Part shown: piece by piece, positions 24,367 through 35,012 of the stretch
Layout: each line of letters starts with the position of its first letter
Numbering within the stretch: position 1 is the first letter of the stretch
Assembly (NCBI GenBank): GCA_001599595.1
Contig: BCHH01000002.1
Span: forward strand, 4,812,055-4,876,054
Length of the DNA: 64,000 nucleotides
DNA from: Beverwykella pulmonaria
Taxonomy: Eukaryota; Ascomycota; Dothideomycetes; Pleosporales; Melanommataceae
Direction of reading: 5' to 3'
Notes under the pieces: generated by a model
What the model saw: only the letters and a program-made list of their open reading frames with translations
Told to the model about the DNA's origin: nothing
The model's database searches: none
Program-made: the position numbers and the translations under genes

Positions 24367-24565
24367 ATGTTGCGTTGTTTGCCTGCGGGGATATGGCTTT
24401 TTTCTTACAGGAATATTGCGTTGTTTTCCTGCAGGAATATGGCGTTGTTTTCTTGCAGGAGTGTTCCGTTGTTTGCCTGCAAGGATGTGGCGTTGTCTGC
24501 CTGCAAGGATGTGGCGTTGTTTGCCTGCAAGGATGTGGCGTTGTTTGCCTGCGGGGTGTTGTGCT
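24367..24565. repeat. 24-bp tandem repeat (minisatellite)
   Basis: About eight tandem copies of a 24-bp unit with consensus GTTGTTTGCCTGCAAGGATG plus TGGC. The last three copies are nearly perfect; earlier ones vary more. Because 24 is a multiple of three, all three forward frames stay open and read as eight-residue repeats (for example VVCLQGCG). I see no reason to treat it as a gene. Confidence 0.85.
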
Positions 24566-25954
24566 TTGTTTATTGGCTACGCGACAAAACCTGGAGATTG
24601 ACAGTAGTTAGCGAATGCACTTGCGTGTCTAGCAATCGTCGATGAATAGTTTTTTTGGCACGGACTCCGTTCTCCAATGTAACCAAGGTTAGAGAAGTCC
24701 GTATGGTATGAACTATCATGTCCACCATAGTGGTTGCAATGTATTAATATATGCCAATGCTTATAAGTACATGCAGTTGTTTAGTAACTGACAAGAGGCT
24801 GGGAACATGATGTTTCACTTAAGTCTAAGCACAGGGACACCACAACTTCACATAATGGCTTAGCATGGACCCTGGAAGAATCAAACTTCTGGCTGACATG
24901 CAGCAAGTTAACTTTTATAGCGATCTGCGATCTTCCCAAATCAGTAGCGAAGATAAAATGCAAAACCTTTATCATATATATGATTATATATTTGAGCTTG
25001 GCGTACTAAAATGGCGACAGCTCTTTGACTAAAATTGCCTCAATTGCAGCACGATAAAACACTCATTCAACGGCCACGATTAGGCTAATAGCAAGAGAAC
25101 TAGTTGGTCTTTTGGAGGTCGCATTGTCGACTGTTTTCCAAATGAAAAAGGACATTACTTCCATGATCAAATTCAAACGGAAGGTCGACAGATCAGGATA
25201 TGATATGATTGGTGAGAATCTCTTCCAGAGACGTGCATATGCTGTGTCATGGCCTAAAGATGTCAACATCGGCCCGCCTTGCCAGGAACAACGAGTCTTG
25301 CGTGTTTCTCGACGAAGTGCCATAGAAATAATTCGTCTTGGGAGAAAATGAGTGAGATGCATGAAGTCAATCAGAATTTAAGCAGAGTGGAAGACTATTA
25401 TGAGTATCACGAAATGTCGCTTTGTAACTGTAACCAAAAAGACATCTAGATTATATATTTCTCGAATAGACATATATATACAGCTTACAGTAATTCAACT
25501 TTTGCCTTGAATTGAATCTCGTCCTAAATAAAAAGACTGCTATGATTCTAGGGTCGCAGATGTCTCCGAAACATTACCCGGAAGCATGCATTTCAGATTG
25601 TGCCCCACTTCATCCACGAGTGATTTCCCTAACCTTGTGTCCAATGTTCCTTCCTCAATGTCACCCAGCTTTTCTTTCCGTGCCATACTCTCCCTTCCCA
25701 TGGTTATCCCGAATTGTTCGGAAATCGAAGTCGATTGCGGATTTGCCCCGGCATCTGAACACTTTTCCCATGAGCCCTCAAACTAGAATTGAAGAAATCA
25801 TCTCCTCCCTGGAACTAAATCGGCCAACAAGACCACCGACAGTGAGTCGAGACCACATATACAATCATTTAAGGTAACTTTGACCCACCACTTCATCGAA
25901 TGATACAAACTACATCATATTCCTCACCGTTTGTCGGGATTTCAGTATAGATCC

Positions 25955-26113
25955 TGTCACGTTTTGCACGTGTTCTACCATGTGTCCTATTCTAGCTAGC
26001 TCCCCTTCAAGGGTATATAGCCATTGGTCGAGCAATCTGCTCGTCACAATTTTCACACTCCTTGTATACACATTTAACCATCAGACGATTGACTGCTTCC
26101 TCTCACTATTACC
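25955..26113 (+). repeat. Solo LTR-like element, family A
   Basis: Starts TGTCACGTTTTGCACG and shares with the other copies GTTCTACCATGTGTCCTATT, CTAGCTAGCTCC, the TATA region GGGTATATAG, TCACACTCCTTGTATACAC and GATTGACTGCTTCC. The 3' end (ATTACC) has drifted from GTGACA. No clear target-site duplication. Confidence 0.55.
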
Positions 26114-26918
26114 GGACCGTATCCAATCCAAAATCGCGTCCATGACCGACACCACGTGATCAACTAAAGTTTCTCAACATCTTCCCTACCCTAAACCCCA
26201 ATCCTATATCCTTAAATCAACGAACTTAACCTCAACTATATCCTGCTTCTAAAAGTACAAGTCACACCATCACTTTCACAACTCATGCAACTCAATCCAG
26301 AAATATTCCTGAACCCAAATCCTAGGTTGGGTTAAAGAGCTCGATGTCTCAGATTACATAGAAACTTGGGGTCGCTACGCTATTTGAGCAAGGTTGAATG
26401 TATGTTTTTGACTTGCATTCAACGCTTCTCATTGATGCAAGGGTAGTGCTCTAATGGAAGAGCGCAACAATCTAAGCGAAAAGATATGTCTCTCATCGAA
26501 AAGGCGAATTTGCTACTTCCAGGTGAGTTGTGGATACCTCTAGGTAGAATCGTTGTGGAAAGTCCAGACAAGTCATTTATTCGTACTAGAAAGAATACGA
26601 TTGTTCGCAAGCTGAGAAAGATGCTGCTCGAAAATGAAATATACAATTCCTACACATCGCAGAACTGCAATTCATCTGTGCGAGCCTGAGTGAATCATTG
26701 TTATATTGCATTGTGTGGTATGTTGTTCTCAAAAGAAGCCCCTCCCTCCTATGAAGTAGTTGCGCTTACCACTACGATGGATCTTTATCTTTATCCAGTG
26801 GCTCATCATTCATAATTACAATCAGCGCCTTTCATTACTCATCATTACTATTTTTCCAATTTCAAGGAAAGTTTTGGTGATGCTCAGAATCCCCGGGATC
26901 ACCACAAAACAGCTTGCT

Positions 26919-27278
26919 TCACGCCTTCCCACCCCTTGTCTGGCCACCACCCCTCGTCTGGCCGCCTCCCCTTCCACCTCGCTGTCCACCTCCCCTCGTC
27001 GGGCATGGAGTTTCACGTCTCTTTCCGCTCCAGGAGCCTCCTCCTGGGAATGCCTCTGCTTCTGTTTCAGCATCTCGTTTTCCACCCCATGCCCGCCCTC
27101 CAGGAACTGCCTCGGGTTCTGTGTTAGCATCGGCGTCACGCTTTCCACTCCAATTACTTCCTCCCGGGGAAGCGCCAGCGTCTCGTTTGTTTTCGGGCAG
27201 TTCGTTCTCGGAAAAGAACGGTAAGGCTGCAGCAGCAGCAGCAAGTGCGAGAATTGCGAAAGCGGTTGTGAGTTTCAT
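26919..27278 (-). CDS. Secreted Kex2-processed repeat-peptide precursor
   Basis: The 119-aa protein starts with a signal peptide (MKLTTAFAILALAAAAAALP) and then has dibasic KR sites at residues 31-32, 46-47, 67-68 and 86-88 (KRR). Between them lie three related units ending SPGGSNWSG, VPGGRAWGG and FPGGGSWSG. The spacers are rich in (D/E)A dipeptides (DADA, DAETEAEA), the substrates of Ste13-type dipeptidyl peptidases in yeast alpha-factor processing. Predicted mature products are nonapeptides xPGGxxWxG. The C-terminal ~30 residues are an Arg/Gly/Gln-rich tail (GGGQTRGGGQTRGG). This layout is shared by alpha-pheromone precursors and Kex2-dependent RiPP precursors, but no W-C...C pheromone core is present, and I saw no UstY-like gene nearby. 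An upstream in-frame ATG at 27383 would add 35 residues and bury the signal peptide, so 27278 is preferred. Confidence 0.75.
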   Translation of the reverse strand: MKLTTAFAILALAAAAAALPFFSENELPENKRDAGASPGGSNWSGKRDADANTEPEAVPGGRAWGGKRDAETEAEAFPGGGSWSGKRRETPCPTRGGGQRGGRGGGQTRGGGQTRGGKA

Positions 27279-28921
27279 GGTTGAGTTTGTAGAATGTATG
27301 AAAATGATCTGGAAGATCGTGCGTATGGTGGAAACTGATTTGGATATGTGGGGAGTAGGCGAACGGATAATGATTGCGGACATGAACTGGAAAGGTATGT
27401 GGTCTTGTTATATCGATTTATCTGGGGCTGAAAGAAGATTCGAGGCCGTGATTCAGAACCAATGGCGGCGCTTGTGTAACAAGAACAAGCGAAAGGGGCT
27501 TTTTACTAAACAAAGAGCCGAGTTCCAGACCCAAAATTCGCTTGACACGGTCCTTGCTATATTCTCTTTTATCCATCAGCGCTGCTCACGAGTAATCTTC
27601 AAATATTAGTGATGTGATTAATTAGCCTAGGAACAGCTGTAAAGTAGAGTGTGTACCATGCCTTCCAATCTATGTTTGTGAGTCTATAACAAAATTACCT
27701 TGGATAATTCTCCTTCAGCAAGGTCGCAATGGTGTACACGCCACTGCGAAATAAGGTGGGAACAACAATTCTAATGTGTCAACAAAAGCGAGTCAATCGG
27801 AGCATGACCAGTTTACCGTACAACTCGATCCGGGGTCTGAATCGCAGCCGAGAATACGCCACTGTATTCTCATTGCCCTTGGCGCTGTATTTAACACTGA
27901 AACAACGTAAGAGGTTGCCTGAAACATCATAGTATACAGACCAATGGTGAATATGATTGGTAACGTGAGTCTGCAGCAATCTACCGGCAATAGTCAAAAA
28001 TTCTTTGATTGAGTAGGGACACTGTACCAATTATGTGACGCAACTAGGAGTCTTCCTATTGTACACTCATTTCATAATTTTGAATCCTTCAGTTTGAACT
28101 AAAGCTTATGGTGAGGGTGTGCATTAAGATGCCAATGTACTTTAAGGTGTCCGCGTTTTCTAAAACTTCGTATCTGTGCTTTACAGCAAGTGAAATATAA
28201 CCAACCCAATCATATGCATTGTTCGCTTCTGATATATGGGTTAGCGCGGTACAAGTCGCGATCAAATATATATGAAAATGACTTACTTCGATACCACGAG
28301 TGGTGGAAGAGCTCGTGAAAATGAAAAATATCATGCTACCAAGAGGACTTGCGGCGATAATTGGATATTAAGACGACAAGGTCTTTCTAGGAGGAACATC
28401 AACGTTTGTCTCGATACGGTTTTGTCACGTGTCGCACGTGTTCTACCATATGTTGTCACGTGTCTTATGTCGTATATCGATAGTCCATATTGATTACTGA
28501 TCATCACCTCGTTCTGCTCTGATATATAACACTAGTCCCAAACAGGAAGCGGGTATACGTGGCTGACAGTACAAGTTTCCGATCGTCTGATTGGTTTCCT
28601 TTCAACATCCATTTCCTATCGCATCCTAGGTCAGCGGCAGGTAATTCCTTCACAAACCTTTTCTGCAAGCAACGCAACAAAATCCAGATTTGGCATTCGG
28701 TTTCAGAAGTTAGATTAGTTAGATTACCAATATCATAGGAAGATGGAGGGAATTTACAAGCAGACAATACAGCAACCCGAGCTACTTAAGCGGCTATGAT
28801 TCTCTACAATCGAATAGACAACATCCACCAAATAAATAGCTCCAAGCTTCACTCCATCCTCAATCTGAATTTCTTCCGAGTTGCCCAATAGACCTTCTTA
28901 CAATCCCGAGCTTCCAAATCG
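27279..28921. other. Intergenic region
   Basis: No supported gene. It holds a truncated LTR-like start at 28423 with two CACGTG-containing blocks in a row. Other frames are short and featureless. Confidence 0.5.
28423..28472 (+). repeat. Truncated family-A LTR-like fragment
   Basis: TGTCACGTGTCGCACGTGTTCTACCATATG matches the first ~30 bp of the family, then breaks off into a second TTGTCACGTGTCTTATG block. It is the 5' end only, with no TATA region or 3' end. Confidence 0.5.
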
Positions 28922-29923
28922 ATGGACGCTCCTTCAGTCCTTGTAATTGGTGCGAGTGGTTATCTTGGTGGCCCCGTCTTGCAGGAACTCATGCGCCAGA
29001 AGTTCCGCTTCAACCGCATCTCCATCCTCAGCGATGCATCCAAGACGCACAAATTTGTGGACGCCGAAGCAAATGGCGTGGAGATTGTAGTTGGCTCCTT
29101 CCTAGACCCAAATTCCTTCAAAGGTACGAGTTTAAGCCTTTTGGTTTCATGTCTATCCCAAACCCTCACCACCTTCATCTGCAACCCAGGATCGCTGTAA
29201 CATCTACTGAAGGTAGCTGTAGGTTTCGATACCGTCCTCTCCCTCCTCGGCAACCACGCCATGAAATTCCAGCCCTCCATAATCGACGCCGCTGCCGCCG
29301 CAGGCATCAAAGATTTCTACCCCTCCGAATATGGCGCCGACATCTCACAGGGTGAATACCTAACCAATCGCTACTTCCGCGACAAACACGTCACACGCAA
29401 GCATCTGCGTGACACCGCTGCGCGCATACCGAGCTTCAACTACACCTTAATCATGGTCGGGGGCTTCATCGAGTTTGCGCTCATGCCGCTGTTTGGAACA
29501 GATATCGTGGAGAAGAAGTTCACGTTCTATGGGACGCCGGAGAAGGCGGAGTCGTTGACTGCAGTCGCGGATGTTGCGCGCTACGTTGTGGAGTCGATTC
29601 TGATGCCCAAGTCTCCAACTCAAGAGCGACAGTTCCGGGTCCCGGGTGGGCTGTACAAATGGGGCGATGTCATCGATGCACTGGAGAAGGTGCAGGGTGC
29701 GAAATACACACGCGTCTTTCTTCCACGCCAAGAAGCTATTGATAAGGTGAAAGAGTGCGTAAGGAATGGAGATGTTGATGGTGAGTTGGTGTTCTCTTTG
29801 AAGGCGATTATGGGTGACCCGGAGGCGCTGGCGGTGCCAAAGCCGTGGGATAATGAGATATTCTCGTTTCAGCCGGAGACTCTGGAAGTCACTCTGGATA
29901 AGTTCTTCGCTGGTCCGAAGTAA
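28922..29923 (+). CDS. NmrA-like / isoflavone-reductase-type NAD(P)-binding protein
   Basis: Two exons, 28922-29123 and 29217-29923, give 302 aa; the 93-bp intron ends at TAG so that FK joins AVGFDTVLSLLG. The N-terminus has the GASGYLGGPV Rossmann motif, then VEIVVGSFLD, AAAAAGIKDFYPSEYGAD and KKFTFYGTPEKAESLT, all characteristic of the NmrA-like family of atypical SDRs. These bind NADP and act as reductases of phenolic or other secondary metabolites, or as redox sensors. Length matches the family. The frame is intact to the stop at 29923. Substrate cannot be told. No co-regulated biosynthetic gene is next to it. Confidence 0.85.
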
Positions 29924-30199
29924 AAGTTTGAGATGAATTAGTCGGAGGCCTATTTGACTTTCGTATAGCCTGCCAGACAATGATTGATACTCAACCCTTT
30001 CTACGACTCTACCTTTTTCCTTTCCATGTTATGCTTTGCGTCCTAGAAGCTGTTATGTTTTCCACTTAAAGATCCTTTTACTTTTCCATCCCGGTTTCCA
30101 CAGGCCAGATCATAACATCCACTTCTGATTCTTTCATATAACTCTCACACATGGTCTCAACACTTTTCATTATTTCATGACACAAGCTTGTAGGTAGGT

Positions 30200-31807
30200 C
30201 TACAACAAACTCACCAACGGTCTCAGCATCTCACACTCCTCATCTAGCACCTCCCCAACCCACAACAAATTCGACGCATTCGCCACAACATCATCCCAAC
30301 TCCACAATCCAAGCTCCAGCGCCGTACGTGCTAGTAAATCACACATCCACAACCTCTCCTCCCTGTGGACCTCCAATGCTCCCAATATCAGCACCCAGAG
30401 CAGCATCGGCTTGAATTTCGTCCACAGATGGCTATACACGAGGAGAAGCTGCATCAGTCTCGTAGTATCCAGACCCGTGAACACGATGCGAACTCCGAAA
30501 CGCCGGCGGATTTTGCTCAGTAGGATCAGGGCTCCGAAACGACAGCACTCAGCCACAAAGATTCCCTCGTCTATGTCCTCGGTATCGACTACTGACTCGT
30601 GCAACCTGTGCGTCAGTGAATCGACGTTTGCCTTCAAGAATTCCTTATCTTCCCAGAGGACCCTTCTATCGCTTTCCAGTTTTATCGTCATAATAGTGGT
30701 GCTTAGGTCTTTGAAGATATCGCTAAGAATATGATCAGTGGGAAAAAGAAGCGTCCAGATGTTGGAAACGTTAGACCCTTCGACGGGGAGCCACCATGGG
30801 ATTTCTTGCGCGTTTTGGCGGAGGGAGGAAAGTGCGTGGTGTGGGAGGGGGAAGCGTGGCGGGGTGCCACTGAAGCAGGATGCTGAAACGTCGATGCTGT
30901 GATTAAAATCAGTACACCAGTCTGAAGCAGCTTTCCTCGTTGCTTGGTTGGTGAAGGCGCATCTACCCCGACAGTAAAAGCCTTAAGATTCGATTATGAT
31001 CTATCGCATGCACTCCACCCTTGAATCGGATGATGGTAAGCAAGCCATTCATATGCAATTCGTAACTCCACCAATCTTTTGTAGCATGCTGCCGTCCATC
31101 TATTGTTAGCATCGCCTTCTGATCACTCGACACACCTCGTAAACACCAAATCACTCACACTGAAACACAAAAATGCAAGAATCGTTCCAATGACTCCCTC
31201 GCTGACTCCTTCTACAGGGTCGGAGAGCCTCTCATTCACAGAACGTAGTGCGAGGGAATGGAGACTCAGCGCATTGGATTGGGCGTTAAGCTTCGAGGGA
31301 ATAGTGGCAGTTACATCGTGGGAAATGTTGGAGAGGATTTCGTAGAAGAGAGCTGGGTCAGAGAATGCGAGTGGGAGCCATGTGTCTCTTATTGGTCGAA
31401 GTCGAGGTTCAGGGTTCGTGTAGACTACTCACACAAATCAGCAATGTGCAATAGTCGTATCTGCTTATTAGAGAAATTATCCAGAGAGGAAGATGAGAGG
31501 ACATACCGTAGTCAATTAGAAAATGCATATCACTGTTCATCGGCACAGGATAACTTGCAAATGGATCCATCCGCGCCCCACCAACCACCAATATTGGGAC
31601 TTCGCTCACCCATGCATCCCCCACTTTCTTTCCTATTTTACTATTTTCTATCTCTGTCTCCCTCGCTCTTGGTCGTGGGCGAGGTTTCCCACGGCGCGCT
31701 GCTCCAATATCTCGCATGACGTGTTTCTGGATCGCTGTTCGCACACCCTTGTTCGGCAGGACTTTTCCAGTATGGTACACTTTAACGAAGAGGAAGGAGT
31801 CTGGCAT
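30200..31807 (-). CDS. Fungal-specific transcriptional regulator (Fungal_trans_2-type)
   Basis: Four exons (31807-31507, 31424-31159, 31118-30967, 30896-30200) splice in frame to 471 aa. The N-terminus reads MPDSFLFVKVYHTGKVLPNK, then IQKHVMRDIGAARRGK, an Arg-rich stretch and GGARMDPFASYPVPM. This opening is typical of fungal regulators that lack a zinc cluster. The middle carries WSYELHMNGLLTIIRFKGGV and NRILRLLLS. No Cys6 zinc cluster is present. It is presumably a nuclear regulator of unknown targets. The 3' end is uncertain: a non-canonical donor (GTTGGT) near 30220 could extend the protein through CHEIMKSVETMCESY to a stop at 30078, which looks like genuine coding sequence. Confidence 0.7.
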
Positions 31808-32564
31808 GATGAATTTTGATTTCTTAGGATAAGAAGAAAGTTTGAGGGTTAGAGCGGCATGCTGGTGAGAAATTTACGCTAATTTTGAGGATGATAGGGC
31901 TGCTGACAAACCGTGCATCATGCTTGCATGCAAACCATGAAACGCTCGGGGCTAATTCGGGGACCTCGTATACGAGTCTAGTCAGGGTTCACGAGAATAT
32001 GTAAACTTTTGGTAAGGGAATTTCGGATTTAATGCTGCAGTTTCAAATACCGGAGCCGGTATTGTTTGTGAGAAAATTTGTTCCCAAAGCCCACAAGAAA
32101 ATTGACTATGCCAAATTTCATGTCATCGGCCAAGTGCGCATTCAACGAAGAAGTCCCTGATGGGTAGCAGTAATTCATTCAGAATTTATGGTTAAGCTGT
32201 CGGTTCTGTCAACCCAAATTAGCCGACCGATAAGGATGTGTTTGGAGGGAGGTAATCCGAAGTCATGAAATTAGTCCACTCCTAAATTTTCATGCCCATG
32301 TCCTGGAAAGCAGTGATGAATGTATGTGAGATGGATTAATTCTTTATGTGGCACTCAGACTCAATCATATCACGAGCCGTTAAGAATTAGATAGAAGACT
32401 CACGTGCATGATGAAGACTCATATGCGTGTTTCATCTGTGGAAGTTTACTACTCATAAAGCCATGTGTTCTTACTGTACAGAATCTAAATAATTAAAAAT
32501 TGCAATTCAAATTATTTTAATAGGGGATGTGTCTCCAACCCCCAACTGTCTAACCAATTCTCTC

Positions 32565-33000
32565 TGCGACTGTTGCGCCGTAGCGAAGAGCTACTTTGCC
32601 CGAATCCACCTCAGACACTGGTTGAAGGCTTGGATGCATGGTGCAGGGAACGGGTCTTGGTTTCTCTGTCAGCTGCTTGCTTCGTTATCACTTGACGCGG
32701 TATATATATATGGGCATCCGAACACTATGCCCATTCATCACGGAGGGAATGAATCGACAATCGAACCGACCACCGAACACACAACCCTCACACCAACGAG
32801 ATCACGAATAATCCTTCTATATTTCATCACACATCTCTTGCTTTCCTTTGGTAGTTAGATATAACGAAATTGCAATAGTCTACTGCCAAACCTCGTCTTG
32901 ATCCTCTCTCCCTCAGTGCATTGCTGCTTCGGACATCGCATGGCTGCGAGTCGCCTTCTACCCTCATGATTTTCTATATCACACCCTTTACCCGACTCAA
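32565..33000 (+). repeat. Dispersed ~430-bp repeat, copy 1
   Basis: It aligns by eye along its full length with 39205-39632 in the same orientation. Shared blocks include TTGCGCCGTAGC, GAGCTACTTTGC, GGTGCAGGGAAC, CAACGAGATCACGAAT and CATTGCTGCTTCGGACATCG. Both have a TATATATA stretch in the middle. Many differences are transitions. No terminal inverted repeats are clear; a solo LTR or the tail of a larger element is possible. Confidence 0.65.
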
Positions 33001-33089
33001 CTTTGTTCATCACTTCGGCCCTATAGCTAGATCTCAATAATGACGCTATCGTAATGTTCTTTGACAAGAAATCCAAGTTGAAGAGATCT

Positions 33090-33308
33090 TCATTCACCTA
33101 AGATATCGCGACGACACGAAGGACAGCGCAATGCAATCCCCGCATCCCGATGAATCCACATCTCGAAGCAACAGAAATGTAATCGGTGGTTGTAAACCTC
33201 GAAACTCATACTTTCGCTATTACTTGGTAGTATAACTTTGAAGGCAAAACCTCTAGCTCTGCAGTGTGCGTAGTGGCAAGGACGTCCCAATCTGCGCCAC
33301 CATGTCAT
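33090..33308 (-). CDS. Possible RING-like zinc-finger fragment
   Basis: A 72-residue frame has spacing reminiscent of a RING finger: CHYAHC, then HRLHFCC, an aromatic/His stretch, and a terminal CPSCRR. This is close to the C-x-x-C, H-x-x-C and C-P-x-C-R pattern of E3 ligase RING domains, although the first pair is irregular. There is no obvious start context or partner exon, and it may be a chance or degraded frame. Confidence 0.25.
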   Translation of the reverse strand: MTWWRRLGRPCHYAHCRARGFAFKVILPSNSESMSFEVYNHRLHFCCFEMWIHRDAGIALRCPSCRRDILGE

Positions 33309-34127
33309 CTAGGTCAGTATCATAGTACAGCATTAGTTTATGAAGCCGTAATAGTAATCGAAGAATTTAGGTCAAAGCGCGCGGGGGCATGGAACCGCGG
33401 CTGGCGGCGGTAGAAGTACTGAATCACTTTGACGTCGGACCTGCTGGCTATACCGCGGTTCTCCGGGTCTTCTTCGGGGTGGAATTTTCTATTAGTGGGC
33501 AACTCAGAGTTCACGTTTTCCAAAAAAGAGGCGTACTTGAATTGTTTTGTAGTTGCGAGGGCGGTAGGCTCGTAGTTTGGGCTTCTGTCCACCTGCAGTC
33601 GATTTATCGAGGATAATGGAATTAATCTGACTAGGAGCGTCAATGAGTGGGCGCATGGCGGTAGTTAGTACGTTCCTACTCAAAGTATGGATGTGAGCAC
33701 CCATTCCTCAACATGACAACCTTCGCATGATCGCCACCAGGATGCCCGAACCATCCAGACCTTGTTTATCGGATGATGCGGTATCTGCCGGCGTTCTTTC
33801 ATAGAACTCATTCGACACACGATCTTACTACCGGCCGACTGGAACATTTGCACGTTGCGGAGTGGCTCAATGTGGGGAAGAAGTGCTCATCTGCTGTCCA
33901 CGTGCCCAACGCCGGGGTAAATTAATCTATTGTCTATCGACCCTTGTATCTATATTAGAACTCCTTTCGGGCAGAAAAGCACTCAAAACATTCGATGAGT
34001 TACTTAAGATGGTTCGGATCCGTGCAAAGCCCGGCGGGAAAAGCTTGACATCGGTTTCATTTTCACAATTAAGGGCTCTCTGACCGGTCTTGGCGATTTG
34101 AGAATCTGCAAATTTACGACCATCGCC

Positions 34128-34850
34128 ATGTCCGCCCCGTTCCTACGCTTGCTTATACGGACCGGTATTATTGGTACCTTCTTGCAGACATCATTCGCAG
34201 ATGCCGTTGCACCCCTCAGCATCAGCATCCTCAATACCACAGTAACCAACTGTGACATCCCCATCACCACGCACATCTCCCATAACAACACTTCGCTCAA
34301 CATCCTCTACGACACCTCGAAATCGAACGGCTCAACCCCAGACGTGCTAGCATGGACGGACTCCGTAGGCGCGACCGAGACCATCTGCACCGTCTGCACA
34401 ACGATAAATTGGACCAGCGCTCTGTACGGACTTATCATGAGTATTGATTATGATTTCTACCATAGGATGGATATGGGATTGCTGGAGCAGGTGGCGAGTA
34501 TTATCACAAAGGATAATGGGACGAGCGAGGTATGAATCGTTTTTTTTTTTTTTTTCAGTCAGGTATGCGCGCTAACAACGGGTGACAATTAGGAGTATTT
34601 CGATTTTTCCTACGTGTATGGGTCTGAAGAAACGGCGGTAACAAGTTTAATGCACTCAAATCAGGCAAATAACAGTGAGGCTCTGCTGCTAAATTATGCA
34701 AAACCGAGCGAGTCGTTTTGTGTGCAAACGGCTTTTCGCATGTATAACAGGGTTGGTGTGGTAAATGCGACAGGCGAGATATCGCGGAAGAGCGTGTTCA
34801 GTCAGAGCGTGAACATTGTATGGCAGAGCGTGAAGCCGGTCAAGAGGTAG
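34128..34850 (+). CDS. Secreted protein of unknown function
   Basis: Two exons, 34128-34529 and 34593-34850, give 219 aa. The 63-bp intron has donor GTATGA, a T-rich tract of 17 T, branch-like GCTAAC and acceptor TTAG. Residues 1-24 form a signal peptide (MSAPFLRLLIRTGIIGTFLQ, then TSFADA). The mature part has many N-glycosylation sequons (NTT, NNTS, NGT, NNS, NAT). Cysteines are few (CDI, CTVC, FCVQT). I do not recognise the family; it could be an extracellular enzyme fragment or an effector-like protein. The start at 34128 is the first in-frame ATG before the signal sequence. Confidence 0.65.
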
Positions 34851-35012
34851 TGTTAGGAAGATCCGTAATCTGGGTGGGCTCGATAGAATCTTCCTGATTG
34901 CTTTGGCGCAGTCACATGATTCTCAAACTCGTCACTTCCCTCTTGTTCATATGAATAGTCCTTGCGAAAAAGTTCTACCCAAAGTTTCCAAGTATTGATT
35001 TTGCCACTGAGG
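34851..35012. other. Short spacer
   Basis: Nothing recognised between the secreted protein and the Tc1-like element. Confidence 0.5.

Larger units (their letters stand above)
23759..26918. other. Intergenic region with minisatellite and LTR-like copy
   Basis: About 3.2 kb without a supported gene. It contains a 24-bp tandem repeat (24367-24565) and an LTR-like copy (25955-26113). Short frames such as 25512-25877 show no family features. Confidence 0.55.
31808..34127. other. Intergenic region with dispersed repeat
   Basis: Contains the first copy of a ~430-bp dispersed repeat (32565-33000) and a possible RING-like frame (33090-33308). The rest, including the AT-rich stretch 31850-32520, shows no gene. 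Confidence 0.5.

Noticed and set aside
26436..26490. Possible tRNA-like sequence (GTAGTGCTCTAATGGAAGAGCG)
   Set aside because: A D-arm-like piece is present, but I could find no matching anticodon stem, T-arm or acceptor stem.
26914..27609. 231-aa plus-strand frame opposite the peptide precursor
   Set aside because: It is Pro-rich antisense of the GC-rich repeat. The minus strand has a signal peptide and ordered KR units, which is much better evidence of coding.
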